Below are positions 55,678 through 64,000 of a stretch of DNA of 64,000 nt, one piece after another. Location: positions 1,736,001-1,800,000 of the forward strand of contig NZ_CP175562.1 of NCBI RefSeq assembly GCF_046097105.1, given 5' to 3'. The notes under the pieces were generated by a model, which saw nothing but the letters and a program-made list of their open reading frames with translations, did no database searches and was not told the DNA's origin. This DNA comes from Natroniella sp046097105 (lineage in GTDB: Bacteria > Bacillota > Halanaerobiia > Halobacteroidales > Halobacteroidaceae). Every line of letters starts with the position of its first letter. The stretch's first letter is position 1. A program made the translations under genes and the position numbers.

Positions 55678-56814
55678 TTAACTCAAAATAAAATTAGCTA
55701 ATACTTGATTAGCTAGCAAGAAACCTTGCTCAGTCAATACCATTCTATCATTTTTAAATTCAATCAGACCTTGTACTAATAACTTATCAACTTCTGGTTG
55801 ATATAAATCAAAGATAGAAATTTGATGCCTCTTTTCAAATTTAGCCAGTGATATTCCAGACTTTAACCTCAAACCTAAAATTATAGTCTCTTCTATCTTT
55901 TCTAACCGATTCAACTTCTGGTAATCAGCCCAAGGTAGTTGATCCTGTTCAATTTGTTGGCAATACTGACAAATATCTGCTAAATTATAACCACGTCCCT
56001 GCCCATCACAAAAGTATGCTCCTGGGCCAAGGGCCAAATAAGGTTCATTTTTCCAATAAATCTGGTTATGAATCGATTCTGCTCCTTGCTTTGCAAAATT
56101 AGAGATCTCATACTGTTGATATCCTTCCTTAGCCAATATTTGTAATGTTTTGTTGTACATCGCTAAATCTAGTTCTTCTTCACAATAATCTATCTTTCCT
56201 TGTTGTAATTGTTGAGCAAAAACTGTTCCCTCTTCAATCTTCAAATTATACGTAGCTAAATGTTCAGGCTCAAACTGACAAGCTTGAGTTAAGCTTTCCT
56301 CCCAATCTATTAGAGATTGACCAGGCAGAGCAAACATTAAATCAAAATTAAGGTTAGAAAATCCTATCTCTCTTGCTAAATTAAAAGCTGTAATTGCATC
56401 TTGAGCCGTATGCTTTCTACCTAATCTCTGTAACAGCTGGTCATCAAAAGACTGCACCCCAAAGCTTAATCTATTGACTCCATTTTCTTTTAATAATTTT
56501 AACTTCTGAGTAGTAACTGTTTCAGGGTTGGTTTCGACAGTAATCTCAATTCCAGACTGACAATCAAATCTTTGATAACACTTATTTAAAATTGAAACCA
56601 ACTGCTGCCCCGATAAAATACTAGGCGTCCCACCACCAATAAATATACTCCTGATCTCAGGAGTATATTTATTAGCTATCAACTCTATTTCTTTCTGTAA
56701 AGCTTGTAAGAATCTCTGTAATAAACCTTCTTTAATTTTAACTGAATTAAAATCACAATAATAACATTTAGAACTACAAAAGGGAATATGAATGTATAAG
56801 GCAAATTTATTCAT
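55678..56814 (-). CDS. hemW: Radical-SAM heme chaperone HemW
   Basis: Radical-SAM protein once called oxygen-independent coproporphyrinogen oxidase. ALYIHIPFCSSKCYYCDFNS carries the C-x3-C-x2-C cluster; IFIGGGTPSIL, ETNPETVT and RLSFGVQSFDDQLLQRLGRKH follow, with a HemN C-terminal domain. 378 residues. Twelve bases after lepA. The gene contains a directly tandem pair of GGGCCAA words (56024-56037). Confidence 0.92.
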   Translation of the reverse strand: MNKFALYIHIPFCSSKCYYCDFNSVKIKEGLLQRFLQALQKEIELIANKYTPEIRSIFIGGGTPSILSGQQLVSILNKCYQRFDCQSGIEITVETNPETVTTQKLKLLKENGVNRLSFGVQSFDDQLLQRLGRKHTAQDAITAFNLAREIGFSNLNFDLMFALPGQSLIDWEESLTQACQFEPEHLATYNLKIEEGTVFAQQLQQGKIDYCEEELDLAMYNKTLQILAKEGYQQYEISNFAKQGAESIHNQIYWKNEPYLALGPGAYFCDGQGRGYNLADICQYCQQIEQDQLPWADYQKLNRLEKIEETIILGLRLKSGISLAKFEKRHQISIFDLYQPEVDKLLVQGLIEFKNDRMVLTEQGFLLANQVLANFILS

Positions 56815-56826
56815 TAAATAAGCTCC

Positions 56827-58629
56827 TTAATCTATCTCTAATACTGACATAAATGCCTCTTGTGGAATATCAACACTACCAACCTGTTTCATTCGTTTCT
56901 TACCCTCTTTTTGCTTTTTAAGCAACTTCTTCTTTCGAGAAACATCTCCCCCATAACATTTTTGGAGTACGTCCTTACGCTTGGCCCTGATTGTTTGACG
57001 AGCAATAATATCATTACCAATAGCAGCCTGTACTGGCACTTTAAACATCTGTTCAGGAATATTCTCTTTCAATTTCTTAGTCAATTCACGACCAATTTCG
57101 TAGGCAAAATCACGATGAACTATACAAGATAACGCATCCACCGATTCTTTATTGACTAAAATATTCAATTTAACTAAATCTGCTTCTTGATAACCTTTAA
57201 ATTCATAGTCAAAAGTAGCATAACCTCTAGTATTAGACTTTAATTTATCAAAAAAATCAAGAACAATCTCACTCAACGGAAGATCATAAGTTAATTTTAC
57301 TCTAACCTGATCTAAATACTCCATATTCTTAAATTGACCCCTTTTATCTTGGGCCAACTCCATTGCTGAACCAACATACTCCTCTGGCAATAAAATCTGA
57401 GCTTCCACAATCGGCTCCTCAATCTTTTCAATCTGATGCTTATCAGGCATATTGGCTGGATTTTCAACCTTTAATACCTCTCCATTCTCGTGATGGACAT
57501 TATAAATTACACTAGGAGCAGTAGTCACTAAATCTAAATCATATTCTCGTTCTAGCCTTTCTTGAATAATCTCCATATGCAATAACCCTAAAAATCCAGT
57601 TCGATAACCAAACCCTAAAGCTTCAGAAGTCTCTGCTTCAAATGTCAAAGATGCATCATTGAGCTGTAATTTTTCTAAAGCATCCCGTAAAAGATCATAA
57701 TCTTTACCATCTACTGGGTATAGACCACAAAAGACCATCGGCTTAGCAGGCTGATAACCTGGCAATGGCTCTTCAGTAGGATCATTAGCATCAGTAATAG
57801 TGTCTCCAACCTGAGCATTCTTAACATCCTTAATGCTAGCTGCTACATACCCTACCTCTCCTACTGATAATTGCTCTGCCTTCTTCATTTGAGGACTGAA
57901 CGTACCTACTTCACTAACCTCAAAAACTGTATTCGTAGCCATCATCTTAATCTCCATCCCCGGCTTAATTGCTCCATCAACTACTCTATAATAAGAGATT
58001 ACTCCTCGATAAGGATCATATAAAGAATCAAAGATTAATGCTTTTAACGGCTTGTCCTTTTCTCCAGAAGGTAAAGGAATCCTATCGACAACCGCTTCTA
58101 ATACATCTTTAATACCTATCCCTTCAATAGCACTAGTTAAGATTGCTTCATCAGGATCAATCCCAATATCAATTAACTCTTCTTTAACCTTATCTGGATT
58201 AGCATTAGGCAGATCAATCTTATTAATGACAGGAATTAGCTCTAGATCATTCTCTAATGCCATATAAATATTCGCTAAAGTCTGTGCTTCAATTCCTTGA
58301 GCAGCATCTATGACCAATAAAGCTCCCTCACAAGCAGCTAAACTTCTAGATACTTCATAAGAAAAGTCAACATGACCAGGAGTATCTATCAAATTCAAGA
58401 TATAATCCTCTCCATCATCAGCTTGATAACTCATCCTCACTGCTTGTGCCTTGATAGTAATTCCCCGTTCCCTTTCTAAATCCATCGTATCTAATAACTG
58501 CTCTTCCATCTCCCTTTCGGATATAGTTCCTGTAAACTCCAGTAATCTATCCGCTAAAGTAGATTTTCCATGATCAATATGTGCAATAATCGAAAAATTT
58601 CTGATATTCTCTTGCTTAACTGTACCCAT
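56827..58629 (-). CDS. lepA: Elongation factor 4 (LepA)
   Basis: Ribosome-associated GTPase. G1 IAHIDHGKSTLADRL, the effector region RERGITIKAQAV, G3 DTPGHVDFSYEVSRSLAACEGALLVIDA, G4 NKIDLP, and the LepA-specific C-terminal domain (KRKDVLQKCYGGDVSRKKKLLKKQKEGKKRMKQVG). 600 residues. ATG after AAGGAGG. Often found between spoIIP and hemW, as here. Confidence 0.98.
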   Translation of the reverse strand: MGTVKQENIRNFSIIAHIDHGKSTLADRLLEFTGTISEREMEEQLLDTMDLERERGITIKAQAVRMSYQADDGEDYILNLIDTPGHVDFSYEVSRSLAACEGALLVIDAAQGIEAQTLANIYMALENDLELIPVINKIDLPNANPDKVKEELIDIGIDPDEAILTSAIEGIGIKDVLEAVVDRIPLPSGEKDKPLKALIFDSLYDPYRGVISYYRVVDGAIKPGMEIKMMATNTVFEVSEVGTFSPQMKKAEQLSVGEVGYVAASIKDVKNAQVGDTITDANDPTEEPLPGYQPAKPMVFCGLYPVDGKDYDLLRDALEKLQLNDASLTFEAETSEALGFGYRTGFLGLLHMEIIQERLEREYDLDLVTTAPSVIYNVHHENGEVLKVENPANMPDKHQIEKIEEPIVEAQILLPEEYVGSAMELAQDKRGQFKNMEYLDQVRVKLTYDLPLSEIVLDFFDKLKSNTRGYATFDYEFKGYQEADLVKLNILVNKESVDALSCIVHRDFAYEIGRELTKKLKENIPEQMFKVPVQAAIGNDIIARQTIRAKRKDVLQKCYGGDVSRKKKLLKKQKEGKKRMKQVGSVDIPQEAFMSVLEID

Positions 58630-58803
58630 CCTGGCCCTCCTTATTATCTATATAAATTAAATTTAACTTTTTCACTTAGTCATTTAGAGTCTAGAAAAAA
58701 ACTTAGTTTAATCATATTGAAGAAAATTATTGATTCAATTTATAGAATTCATTATATAATTATAACACTCCCTTTGTTATTAATCAAGATAGTAAATTTT
58801 CTT

Positions 58804-59985
58804 CTAAATCCCTTGTTCAATCATACTAGCAATTACATCTGCAAATAGATCCATTGCTCTTTTCGCCTCTTCAAGGGTATTCTCAGTCCCTCCTACCTCC
58901 AATAACAAAGCATGTGGATGAAGGTGTTGATTATATCGTCGATTATCAATCAACTTAACTTCCCTTAATAAGCCAGGATACTTCCTTTCCATCTGATGGG
59001 CCAACCGTTTAGCAAACTCAAAATTCTTCTGCCATTCCGAATGAGGAAGACCATAATTATTATTAGTCACAACAATCATAACCTTAGCTACTTCTTCCCC
59101 ATCAATCGTAGTTGTTGTTAAATCTTTAGTAGCATTAGGGATGGCATCACGATGGATATCAAATAACATCTCTAACTCAGAATTCTCTTCTATCATCTTC
59201 TCTCCTGTTTCTAAGGATCTGATATATGATCTAGCATAAGTTCGGTCATGAACTTCAGTCGAATGAGCAACTGGAATATTATAATATTTTTTCAACCTTT
59301 CAGTTAAATGCTTCCCTACTGCTACTACATCCCCTTTTTCGCCTGGTAGTGCTCGGAAATCATTGGTTGGATCTTCATAATTCTCTGCTGTATGAGTATG
59401 ATAAATACCTACAACTGGAGTAGTAAATTCTTGCCCCCTATCACCACCAATATCTTCTTTTCTTTTAATCTCTAACTCCTCTAAATAGTTTAATAGGTTT
59501 TTCGTTTCTGAGTCATCACCTTGTGATGTTGACTTCTGTTGTGAAAGCTTTATCTCAACTCGCTCATCTTGATGGCTACTTTCTGTCTCTAACTTCTCTT
59601 GCTCATTATTCATCTCTTCCATGCTAGATGAACTAACCTTTCTTACCTCTTTTTGCCTCCCCTCTTTATTAAAAAATGAAGGAGGTAATCCCACTATAAA
59701 ATTAAAAACAATATCAGTTTTAGATACTACCTCTTCTAAAACTAAATTTGGACTGACCCTGACAACTGGAAAACCTTTCTTTAAAACAAGTTTTGAATGA
59801 AAATCATCTAAATATACTAATTCAAGCAAATAGTAGGATAAATTACTCTCCTTAAAAAACTCTCCTAGAGGTATCCTCTTAACTGAAAAATTATATTTAT
59901 TAATTATTAGGGTACCAAAAATTAATAATAAAATAGCATAAAGTATAAGTACACTAATTAGAAAGTTAGAGCGATTTTTGAACAT
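58804..59985 (-). CDS. spoIIP: Stage II sporulation protein P
   Basis: Membrane-anchored amidase/endopeptidase for engulfment, partner of SpoIID. One N-terminal helix (FLISVLILYAILLLIFGTLII), a variable charged region (about residues 115-190), then the catalytic Amidase_2-like SpoIIP domain: VVGIYHTHTAENYEDP, DVVAVGKHLTERL, MLFDIHRDAIP and HPHALLLEVGGTENTLEEA. ATG 59985 has AGGAAG eight bases upstream; GTG 59994 lies inside that site. Confidence 0.95.
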   Translation of the reverse strand: MFKNRSNFLISVLILYAILLLIFGTLIINKYNFSVKRIPLGEFFKESNLSYYLLELVYLDDFHSKLVLKKGFPVVRVSPNLVLEEVVSKTDIVFNFIVGLPPSFFNKEGRQKEVRKVSSSSMEEMNNEQEKLETESSHQDERVEIKLSQQKSTSQGDDSETKNLLNYLEELEIKRKEDIGGDRGQEFTTPVVGIYHTHTAENYEDPTNDFRALPGEKGDVVAVGKHLTERLKKYYNIPVAHSTEVHDRTYARSYIRSLETGEKMIEENSELEMLFDIHRDAIPNATKDLTTTTIDGEEVAKVMIVVTNNNYGLPHSEWQKNFEFAKRLAHQMERKYPGLLREVKLIDNRRYNQHLHPHALLLEVGGTENTLEEAKRAMDLFADVIASMIEQGI

Positions 59986-60167
59986 AAATACCACTTCCTA
60001 TTTTTTGTATCATTACTAAATAAAGCTATCCACTGGTAACTTCAATCATCTAACACATCTAAAAACAATTTTCCTAACTATAAAAAATTTATGTGCTTTA
60101 GAATAAATTTATAACCTTAAAGCAAAGCATTTAATATTGAAAAATCATTAATAAATATTTTAAAAAT

Positions 60168-60207
60168 AAAAAAAGCTCTAATCTCAGCTGAGATTAGAGC
60201 TTTTTTT
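60168..60207 (-). terminator. Terminator after gpr
   Basis: AAAAAAGCTCTAATCTCAG followed by its exact complement ending in seven T, just past the gpr stop. It ends the membrane-protein-gpr transcript before spoIIP. Confidence 0.92.
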
Positions 60208-60219
60208 ATTTTATAAATT

Positions 60220-61200
60220 TTATTGTAAATATAATGACACATCTTCTGCTTTAATATCTGGATGTAAAGCTACATTAATTCCTCCTGCTAGTATTCTACT
60301 AATATCACCGATCAACTTATCAATTCCTTTTGGTGTTACTATTAAATCACCTAAAAATGGCTGCAAAATCTCTCCAATTAACTGTTCAGAAATATTATTT
60401 TGTTGGATCATCTGTTGTACTTCACCAGCAACATTCTGATTATTTGCTAGATGGTTAATAGTATCATTAACTATATTAACAGAATTGATTACTGTAGGCA
60501 TTCCCATTGCAATTACAGGAACCCCCATATCTTCTTCAGTAATCCCAATTCTCTGCTTTCCTAATCCAGAGCCAGGATAAATTCCTGTATCACTAATCTG
60601 AATTGTTGAAGCTAATCTAGAACTTTCTCTAGCAGCTAAAGAATCAATTGCAATTATTAGTTGAGGATGAACTCGATCAACTACCCCTCGGATAATTTCT
60701 GCTGTTTCAATTCCTGTTAATCCTAAGACACCTGGAGATAATGAGCAGACAGATCTCATTCCTTCTCTCGAATCTTGAGGTGCATCATCATATAAATGAC
60801 GAGTAACTAATAAATGATGAGAAACTCTTGGCCCTAAGGCATCTGGAGTTGTATTCCAATTCCCTAAACCAATTACTAAGATTGTTTCTTCACCATTATT
60901 TTGACCAAGTGAGGAAGAGTCCATAATATTATTGAGTTCATTAGCCACTACCCCACTAAGATATTCATGAACCTGGCGATCCCCAGACCGAAAATCTTCA
61001 GATTCAATCGTAACATAATTACCAGGAGACTTTCCTATTTGTTGCCCAGCTTGTTCATTTAAAACTTCTACTCTAGTAATTTTAGCATGGTCAACCTCAG
61101 TTTCATCAAGAGTGACTCCAGATATTTCTCCCCCTGTTCTCTCTATAGCTATATTTCTAGATTCAACTGCTAAATCTGTTAATGATGCTAAATTATCCAT
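60220..61200 (-). CDS. gpr: Germination protease GPR
   Basis: Aspartic-type endoprotease that degrades alpha/beta SASPs when spores germinate; made as a zymogen. RTDLAVE-like LTDLAVESRNIAIERTGGEISGVTLDE starts the protein, with ILVIGLGNWNTTPDALGPRVSHHLLVTRHL, VCSLSPGVLGLTGIETAEIIRGVV, IAIDSLAARESSRLASTIQISDTGIYPGSG and IVTPKGIDKLIGDISRILAGGIN. 326 residues. About 1 kb from three SASP genes that encode its substrates. Twenty bases after the upstream membrane-protein gene. Confidence 0.96.
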   Translation of the reverse strand: MDNLASLTDLAVESRNIAIERTGGEISGVTLDETEVDHAKITRVEVLNEQAGQQIGKSPGNYVTIESEDFRSGDRQVHEYLSGVVANELNNIMDSSSLGQNNGEETILVIGLGNWNTTPDALGPRVSHHLLVTRHLYDDAPQDSREGMRSVCSLSPGVLGLTGIETAEIIRGVVDRVHPQLIIAIDSLAARESSRLASTIQISDTGIYPGSGLGKQRIGITEEDMGVPVIAMGMPTVINSVNIVNDTINHLANNQNVAGEVQQMIQQNNISEQLIGEILQPFLGDLIVTPKGIDKLIGDISRILAGGINVALHPDIKAEDVSLYLQ

Positions 61201-61219
61201 TTAATTTCCTCCTTTATTT

Positions 61220-61555
61220 TCATCGTAATTGCGTTGGCACGAATGCATCAATAATTCCAATTGTCAATGCTGCTAATAAAGCCCCAATTACAGTCACTGA
61301 CATACCTGCTACTAAATATTGAGTGGCATAAATCACAACAGCAGCTGTAATAAATCCAATTATCCCTCGCCCCTGAGGAGATATATCTTCTCCCAATACA
61401 CTTTCCAATAAATATCCTATGAGAGCAATTACAACAGCAGCAATTAAAGCATTAGTAAACCCAATTACTTCTACACCTGGCAACAAAAAACCTATTCCTA
61501 ATAGTACAAAAGCAGAGACAATTAATCTGACTATTGCTCCTACCCAGTCTACCAT
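61220..61555 (-). CDS. Small four-helix membrane protein (PF04020-like)
   Basis: 111 residues with about four hydrophobic helices: IVRLIVSAFVLLGIGFLLPGVEVIGFTNALIAAVVIALIGYLLE, then GRGIIGFITAAVVIYATQYLVAGMSVTVIGALLAALTIGIIDAFVP. It resembles the PF04020 / phage holin family IV-type proteins common in spore formers. Not evidence of a prophage. Same transcript as gpr, so a forespore role is possible; function unknown. Confidence 0.7.
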   Translation of the reverse strand: MVDWVGAIVRLIVSAFVLLGIGFLLPGVEVIGFTNALIAAVVIALIGYLLESVLGEDISPQGRGIIGFITAAVVIYATQYLVAGMSVTVIGALLAALTIGIIDAFVPTQLR

Positions 61556-61670
61556 ATTTTATCTCCTCCTTTTCAGTTATAGTTATCATAACCAGTTTTA
61601 TTTTCTCTATTCATTAATAGTAATTGATACTTATTTATACAAATTAAATTCTTAAATTCTAATCTTCATC

Positions 61671-61699
61671 TTGCGTTTTAAATAATTGTATGATACAAT
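61671..61699 (+). promoter_or_regulatory. SigmaA promoter of rpsT
   Basis: TTGCGT (61671-61676), 17 bases, TACAAT (61694-61699). The -10 lies within the small palindrome ATTGTATGATACAAT. Distance to the rpsT start codon is about 60 bases. Confidence 0.7.
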
Positions 61700-61761
61700 T
61701 TATATGCTTAGCAAAGAAGATGATAATTAAATCAATATACATATATAAGGAGGTGACCGAA

Positions 61762-62028
61762 ATGCCAACTTCTGAATCTGCAAAGAAAAGAGTTAGAGTT
61801 ACTAAAAAGAAGACTGAACTTAATCGCCAGCGAAAAGAAGAGGTTAAGCTTGCTATTAAAGACTTTGAAGAAGCAGTAGCAGCTGGTAATGTAGAATTGG
61901 CTGAAGAAAAGCTAAAAGAAGCTAAAAAGACTATTGATAAATCTACTAATAAAGGTCTGTTCCATAAAAATACTGCTGCACGCAAAAAATCTAAGTTAGA
62001 TAGAAAATTTAATAAATTAACTGCTTAA
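61762..62028 (+). CDS. rpsT: 30S ribosomal protein S20
   Basis: 88-residue lysine-rich S20: MPTSESAKKRVRVTKKKTE, LKEAKKTIDKSTNKGLFHKNTAARKKSKLDRKFNKL. ATG 61762 follows AAGGAGGTGACC; the longer in-frame 5' extension lies in the promoter and leader and is rejected. First plus-strand gene after the strand switch; has its own promoter and terminator. Confidence 0.97.
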   Translation: MPTSESAKKRVRVTKKKTELNRQRKEEVKLAIKDFEEAVAAGNVELAEEKLKEAKKTIDKSTNKGLFHKNTAARKKSKLDRKFNKLTA

Positions 62029-62041
62029 GTTAGATTAATTA

Positions 62042-62073
62042 AGAGGTGTTATCTGATATCAGATAACACCTCT
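62042..62073 (+). terminator. Terminator after rpsT
   Basis: Perfect 16-bp palindrome AGAGGTGTTATCTGAT and its complement, followed by a T-rich stretch, 13 bases after the rpsT stop. Confidence 0.9.
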
Positions 62074-62163
62074 TTATATTTTATAAATAGCTAAAATTTT
62101 AAAAAAATAATCTTTAATTTCATTAATCTCAAACTTTAATAATCATTCTAGAAGTTTCTAGTA

Positions 62164-62190
62164 TGAATTAAATTCTAAATCAACAAACTA
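62164..62190 (+). promoter_or_regulatory. Possible sigmaG-type promoter of first SASP gene
   Basis: TGAATT (62164-62169), 14 bases, CAAACTA (62184-62190) about 30 bases before the start codon. It partly resembles forespore sigmaG promoters; the match is weak in AT-rich DNA, and the main support is that SASP genes are usually sigmaG-controlled. Confidence 0.35.
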
Positions 62191-62221
62191 GAAGTACAAG
62201 ATAAACAAGGAGGTGAAAGAG

Positions 62222-62458
62222 ATGAGCATTCGCAACAATAGTAACCGTTTAGTCAATCCTATGGCTAGACAAGCACTTGATAAATTCAAATTAGAAGCTG
62301 CACAAGAGTTAAATGTTTCTAATGAGTATAAATCTGGTTATTGGGGCAACATCACTTCTCGTGAATGCGGTTCTGTTGGAGGACAGATGGTTAAAAAGAT
62401 GGTTGAACAGTATGAAAATCAATTGGCTAATGGCACTACTACTCAAATTACTAATTAA
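62222..62458 (+). CDS. Alpha/beta-type small acid-soluble spore protein 1
   Basis: DNA-coating spore protein. NPMARQALDKFKLEAAQELNVS includes the GPR recognition region (KLE-AAQEL), and GYWGNITSRECGSVGGQMVKKMVEQYE is the second conserved helix. 78 residues with a short polar tail (GTTTQITN). ATG 62222 has AAGGAGGTG upstream. Its synonymous codons differ from the next two copies, so it is the older member of the array. Confidence 0.95.
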   Translation: MSIRNNSNRLVNPMARQALDKFKLEAAQELNVSNEYKSGYWGNITSRECGSVGGQMVKKMVEQYENQLANGTTTQITN

Positions 62459-62502
62459 TCATTAATATTTTAAACTAATAATCATAAAAGGAGATGAAAT
62501 AA

Positions 62503-62772
62503 ATGAGTATTCGTAACAATAATAATCGATTAGTTAATCCTATGGCTAGACAAGCTCTTGATAAATTTAAATTAGAGGCTGCACAAGAGTTAAATGTTTC
62601 TGATGAGTATAAATCTGGTTACTGGGGTAATATCACTTCTCGTGAGTGTGGATCTGTTGGAGGACAGATGGTTAAGCAAATGGTTGAACAATATGAAAAC
62701 CAACTAGCTAATGGTAATGGAAGTGCTCCTCAAGCACAAGCTACTAATGCACAAAACCAACAAAATCAATAA
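62503..62772 (+). CDS. Alpha/beta-type small acid-soluble spore protein 2
   Basis: Second copy, 89 residues. The conserved body is almost the same as copy 1 (NVSDEYKSGYWGNITSRECGSVGGQMVKQMVEQYENQLANG), and the tail is lengthened with GNGSAPQAQATNAQNQQNQ. The first roughly 150 bases of the coding sequence are identical to copy 3. AAAGGAG site upstream; likely co-transcribed. Confidence 0.95.
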   Translation: MSIRNNNNRLVNPMARQALDKFKLEAAQELNVSDEYKSGYWGNITSRECGSVGGQMVKQMVEQYENQLANGNGSAPQAQATNAQNQQNQ

Positions 62773-62804
62773 TCAAACTAATATTATAAAAGGAGATGAG
62801 ACAA

Positions 62805-63164
62805 ATGAGTATTCGTAACAATAATAATCGATTAGTTAATCCTATGGCTAGACAAGCTCTTGATAAATTTAAATTAGAGGCTGCACAAGAGTTAAATGTT
62901 TCTGATGAGTATAAATCTGGTTACTGGGGTAATATGACTTCTCGTGAATGTGGATCTGTTGGAGGACAGATGGTTAAGCAGATGGTTGAACAATATGAAA
63001 ATCAATTAGCCAATGGTAATGGAAGTGCTCCTCAAGCACAAGCTACTACTAATCAAAATGGAGCTCCTACAACTAATGCTACTCAAGCTACCAATGAACA
63101 AAATCAAAACGGAAATGGTCACAACCTAAGTCAAAAAGCTGGTAAATTTGAGCCACAAGGATAA
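62805..63164 (+). CDS. Alpha/beta-type small acid-soluble spore protein 3, long tail
   Basis: Third copy, 119 residues. The body matches copy 2 except for NMTSR in place of NITSR; the C-terminus is extended by about 45 residues rich in Q, N, T, A and G ending SQKAGKFEPQG, unlike ordinary alpha/beta SASPs of 60-75 residues. The tail resembles the low-complexity, Q-rich style of gamma-type SASPs. ATG 62805 is favoured over ATG 62796 by distance from AAAGGAG. Confidence 0.92.
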   Translation: MSIRNNNNRLVNPMARQALDKFKLEAAQELNVSDEYKSGYWGNMTSRECGSVGGQMVKQMVEQYENQLANGNGSAPQAQATTNQNGAPTTNATQATNEQNQNGNGHNLSQKAGKFEPQG

Positions 63165-63183
63165 TTTAAAACTAAAAAACAAT

Positions 63184-63217
63184 ATAATAAGCGGTGCTTT
63201 AAAGCACCGCTTATTAT
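63184..63217 (+). terminator. Terminator after SASP array
   Basis: ATAATAAGCGGTGCTTT followed by its complement, 20 bases past the last SASP stop. It isolates the SASP operon from the LysM-CAP gene. Confidence 0.85.
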
Positions 63218-63235
63218 AATTTAGGAGGGATATAA

Positions 63236-63973
63236 ATGAGGAAAAAATTATTAATTTTTAGTCTTGTTTTATTTGGCTTACTTTCTTTAAATTTAGAGTT
63301 TGCAACTGCAAGATCAGAACATGAAGGGCAAAAACTATGTATCGTTCAACAAGGAGATAGCTTATGGCAGATTTCAAGAAGACACCGAGTCAATTTTAGG
63401 AGCTTAATAAGAAACAATGATCACTTTGAAAATCCAGACTTAGTTCACCCTGGAAATAGAGTCTACCTTCCACCAGAGGCTGAAGATACTGAAGATGAAC
63501 CGGTAACGGAAGAAGAAGTTCTACCACCTGAAGAGGAAGTGGAAGAAGAACCAACAGAAAGAGAACCACCAGTAGAAGATGACAATATTGCTGCTTATGA
63601 AGCTGAAGTGGTAGAATTAGTTAATGTTGAAAGAGAAAAAGAAGGTCTAGAACCTTATCAGCATAACCAACAGGTATCACAGGTAGCTCGTAGAAAATCT
63701 GAAGATATGAGAGATAACAACTATTTTAGCCATCAATCTCCAACTTATGGCTCCCCTTTTGATATGTTAGAACAATATAATGTTGAATTTAGAGCAGCAG
63801 GAGAAAACATTGCCAAGGGCCAAAGAAGTCCTACACAGGTTGTTAGAAGTTGGATGGATTCACCAGGTCACAGAAGAAATATCTTAAGTCAAGAATTTAC
63901 CGAAATTGGTGTTGGCTATGCTCAAAACGGAAATGGAGAAACTTATTGGACACAGATTTTTATTAGACCCTAG
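63236..63973 (+). CDS. Exported LysM + CAP (SCP/PR1) domain protein
   Basis: 245 residues. An N-terminal signal peptide (KKLLIFSLVLFGLLSLNLEFATA), one LysM domain (CIVQQGDSLWQISRRHRVNFRSLIRNNDHFENPDLVHPGNRVYLP), an acidic proline linker of about 40 residues, and a CAP domain (VELVNVEREKEGLEPYQHN, YFSHQSPTYGSPFDML, AAGENIAKGQRSPTQVVRSWMDSPGHRRNILSQEFTEIGVGYA). This is the SafA/YkwD-like layout of proteins that bind peptidoglycan or spore cortex. ATG after GGAGG. Adjacent to SASP genes, so a spore-coat role is plausible but unproven. Confidence 0.92.
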   Translation: MRKKLLIFSLVLFGLLSLNLEFATARSEHEGQKLCIVQQGDSLWQISRRHRVNFRSLIRNNDHFENPDLVHPGNRVYLPPEAEDTEDEPVTEEEVLPPEEEVEEEPTEREPPVEDDNIAAYEAEVVELVNVEREKEGLEPYQHNQQVSQVARRKSEDMRDNNYFSHQSPTYGSPFDMLEQYNVEFRAAGENIAKGQRSPTQVVRSWMDSPGHRRNILSQEFTEIGVGYAQNGNGETYWTQIFIRP

Positions 63974-64000
63974 GTATAAGATTAAGTCTAAGACTAAGTT
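63974..64000. repeat. Start of AAGTCTAAG-type repeat at window end
   Basis: TTAAGTCTAAGACTAAGTT (63982-64000) resembles the units at 15610-15702 and near 31595. It continues past the window edge, so its full form cannot be seen. Confidence 0.4.

Noticed and set aside
61220..61555. Holin-like protein as a sign of prophage
   Set aside because: No other phage genes are nearby; PF04020-like proteins are common chromosomal genes of spore formers.
61659..61985. 108-codon open frame antisense to rpsT
   Set aside because: It is a frame shadow of a well-supported S20 gene and has no homology I recognise.
62222..63164. Three long repeated blocks that could be taken for a repeat array
   Set aside because: Each block is an intact SASP gene with its own ribosome site; there are no short regular repeats with unique spacers, so no CRISPR array.

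Overview
The window comes from an AT-rich, endospore-forming, low-GC Gram-positive anaerobe. Sporulation genes (spoIID, spoIIP, gpr, yqfC/yqfD, a BofC-like gene and three alpha/beta SASP genes), a class II glpX, a pyruvate phosphate dikinase with its regulatory protein, and glutamate-rich proteins fit a halophilic Halanaerobiales lineage such as the Halobacteroidaceae. That placement is inferred from gene content and style; no 16S gene is present.

Nearly all genes from 1 to about 61.5 kb read on the minus strand, so the list below runs in reverse transcription order. 1-9.5 kb: recJ (cut by the window edge), a UbiB/AarF kinase with a phasin-like partner, and an export block yajC-lepB-HD phosphohydrolase-secD-secF. 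8.3-16.6 kb: tgt-queA (queuosine), spoIID, DUF2905, ruvB-ruvA, a BofC-like gene, yebC and pheA. 16.8-18.9 kb: an unlisted 52-residue membrane ORF with a structured leader, rnpB and an RNase HI pair. 18.9-24.3 kb: nif3-trmK-rpoD-dnaG-DUF188, a macromolecular synthesis block. 24.4-31.4 kb: an FMN/Fe-S flavoprotein and then a carbon-flow locus of ppdK, the PPDK regulatory protein, a CcpN-like repressor, a half-length regulatory-protein paralogue and glpX. 31.7-35.0 kb: glyQ-glyS under a glycine T-box. 35.0-48.6 kb: recO, deoC, era, envelope and CBS genes, a DgkA-PAP2 fusion, ybeY, pgpH, phoH, yqfD-yqfC, yqeY, a HIT gene and mtaB. 48.7-58.6 kb: rsmE-prmA-dnaJ-dnaK-grpE-hrcA under a CIRCE element, with hemW and lepA upstream. 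58.8-61.5 kb: spoIIP, gpr and a small membrane protein. From 61.7 kb the direction flips to plus: rpsT, three tandem SASP genes and a LysM-CAP exported protein.

The protease gpr lies about 1 kb from the SASP genes whose products it degrades at germination. The ppdK-PSRP-CcpN-glpX cluster looks like a pyruvate/PEP and gluconeogenesis switch, with sites matching the remembered Bacillus CcpN consensus in front of two of its transcription units.

I found no defence island, prophage, CRISPR array or tRNA gene. The most unusual signal is a heptamer, GGGCCAA/TTGGCCC, which I counted by eye about 44 times where composition predicts about two; it lies inside genes, in several reading frames and both orientations. 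Next in interest are the half-length PSRP paralogue, the 52-residue ORF with its nested inverted-repeat leader, and two related palindromic intergenic repeat elements.
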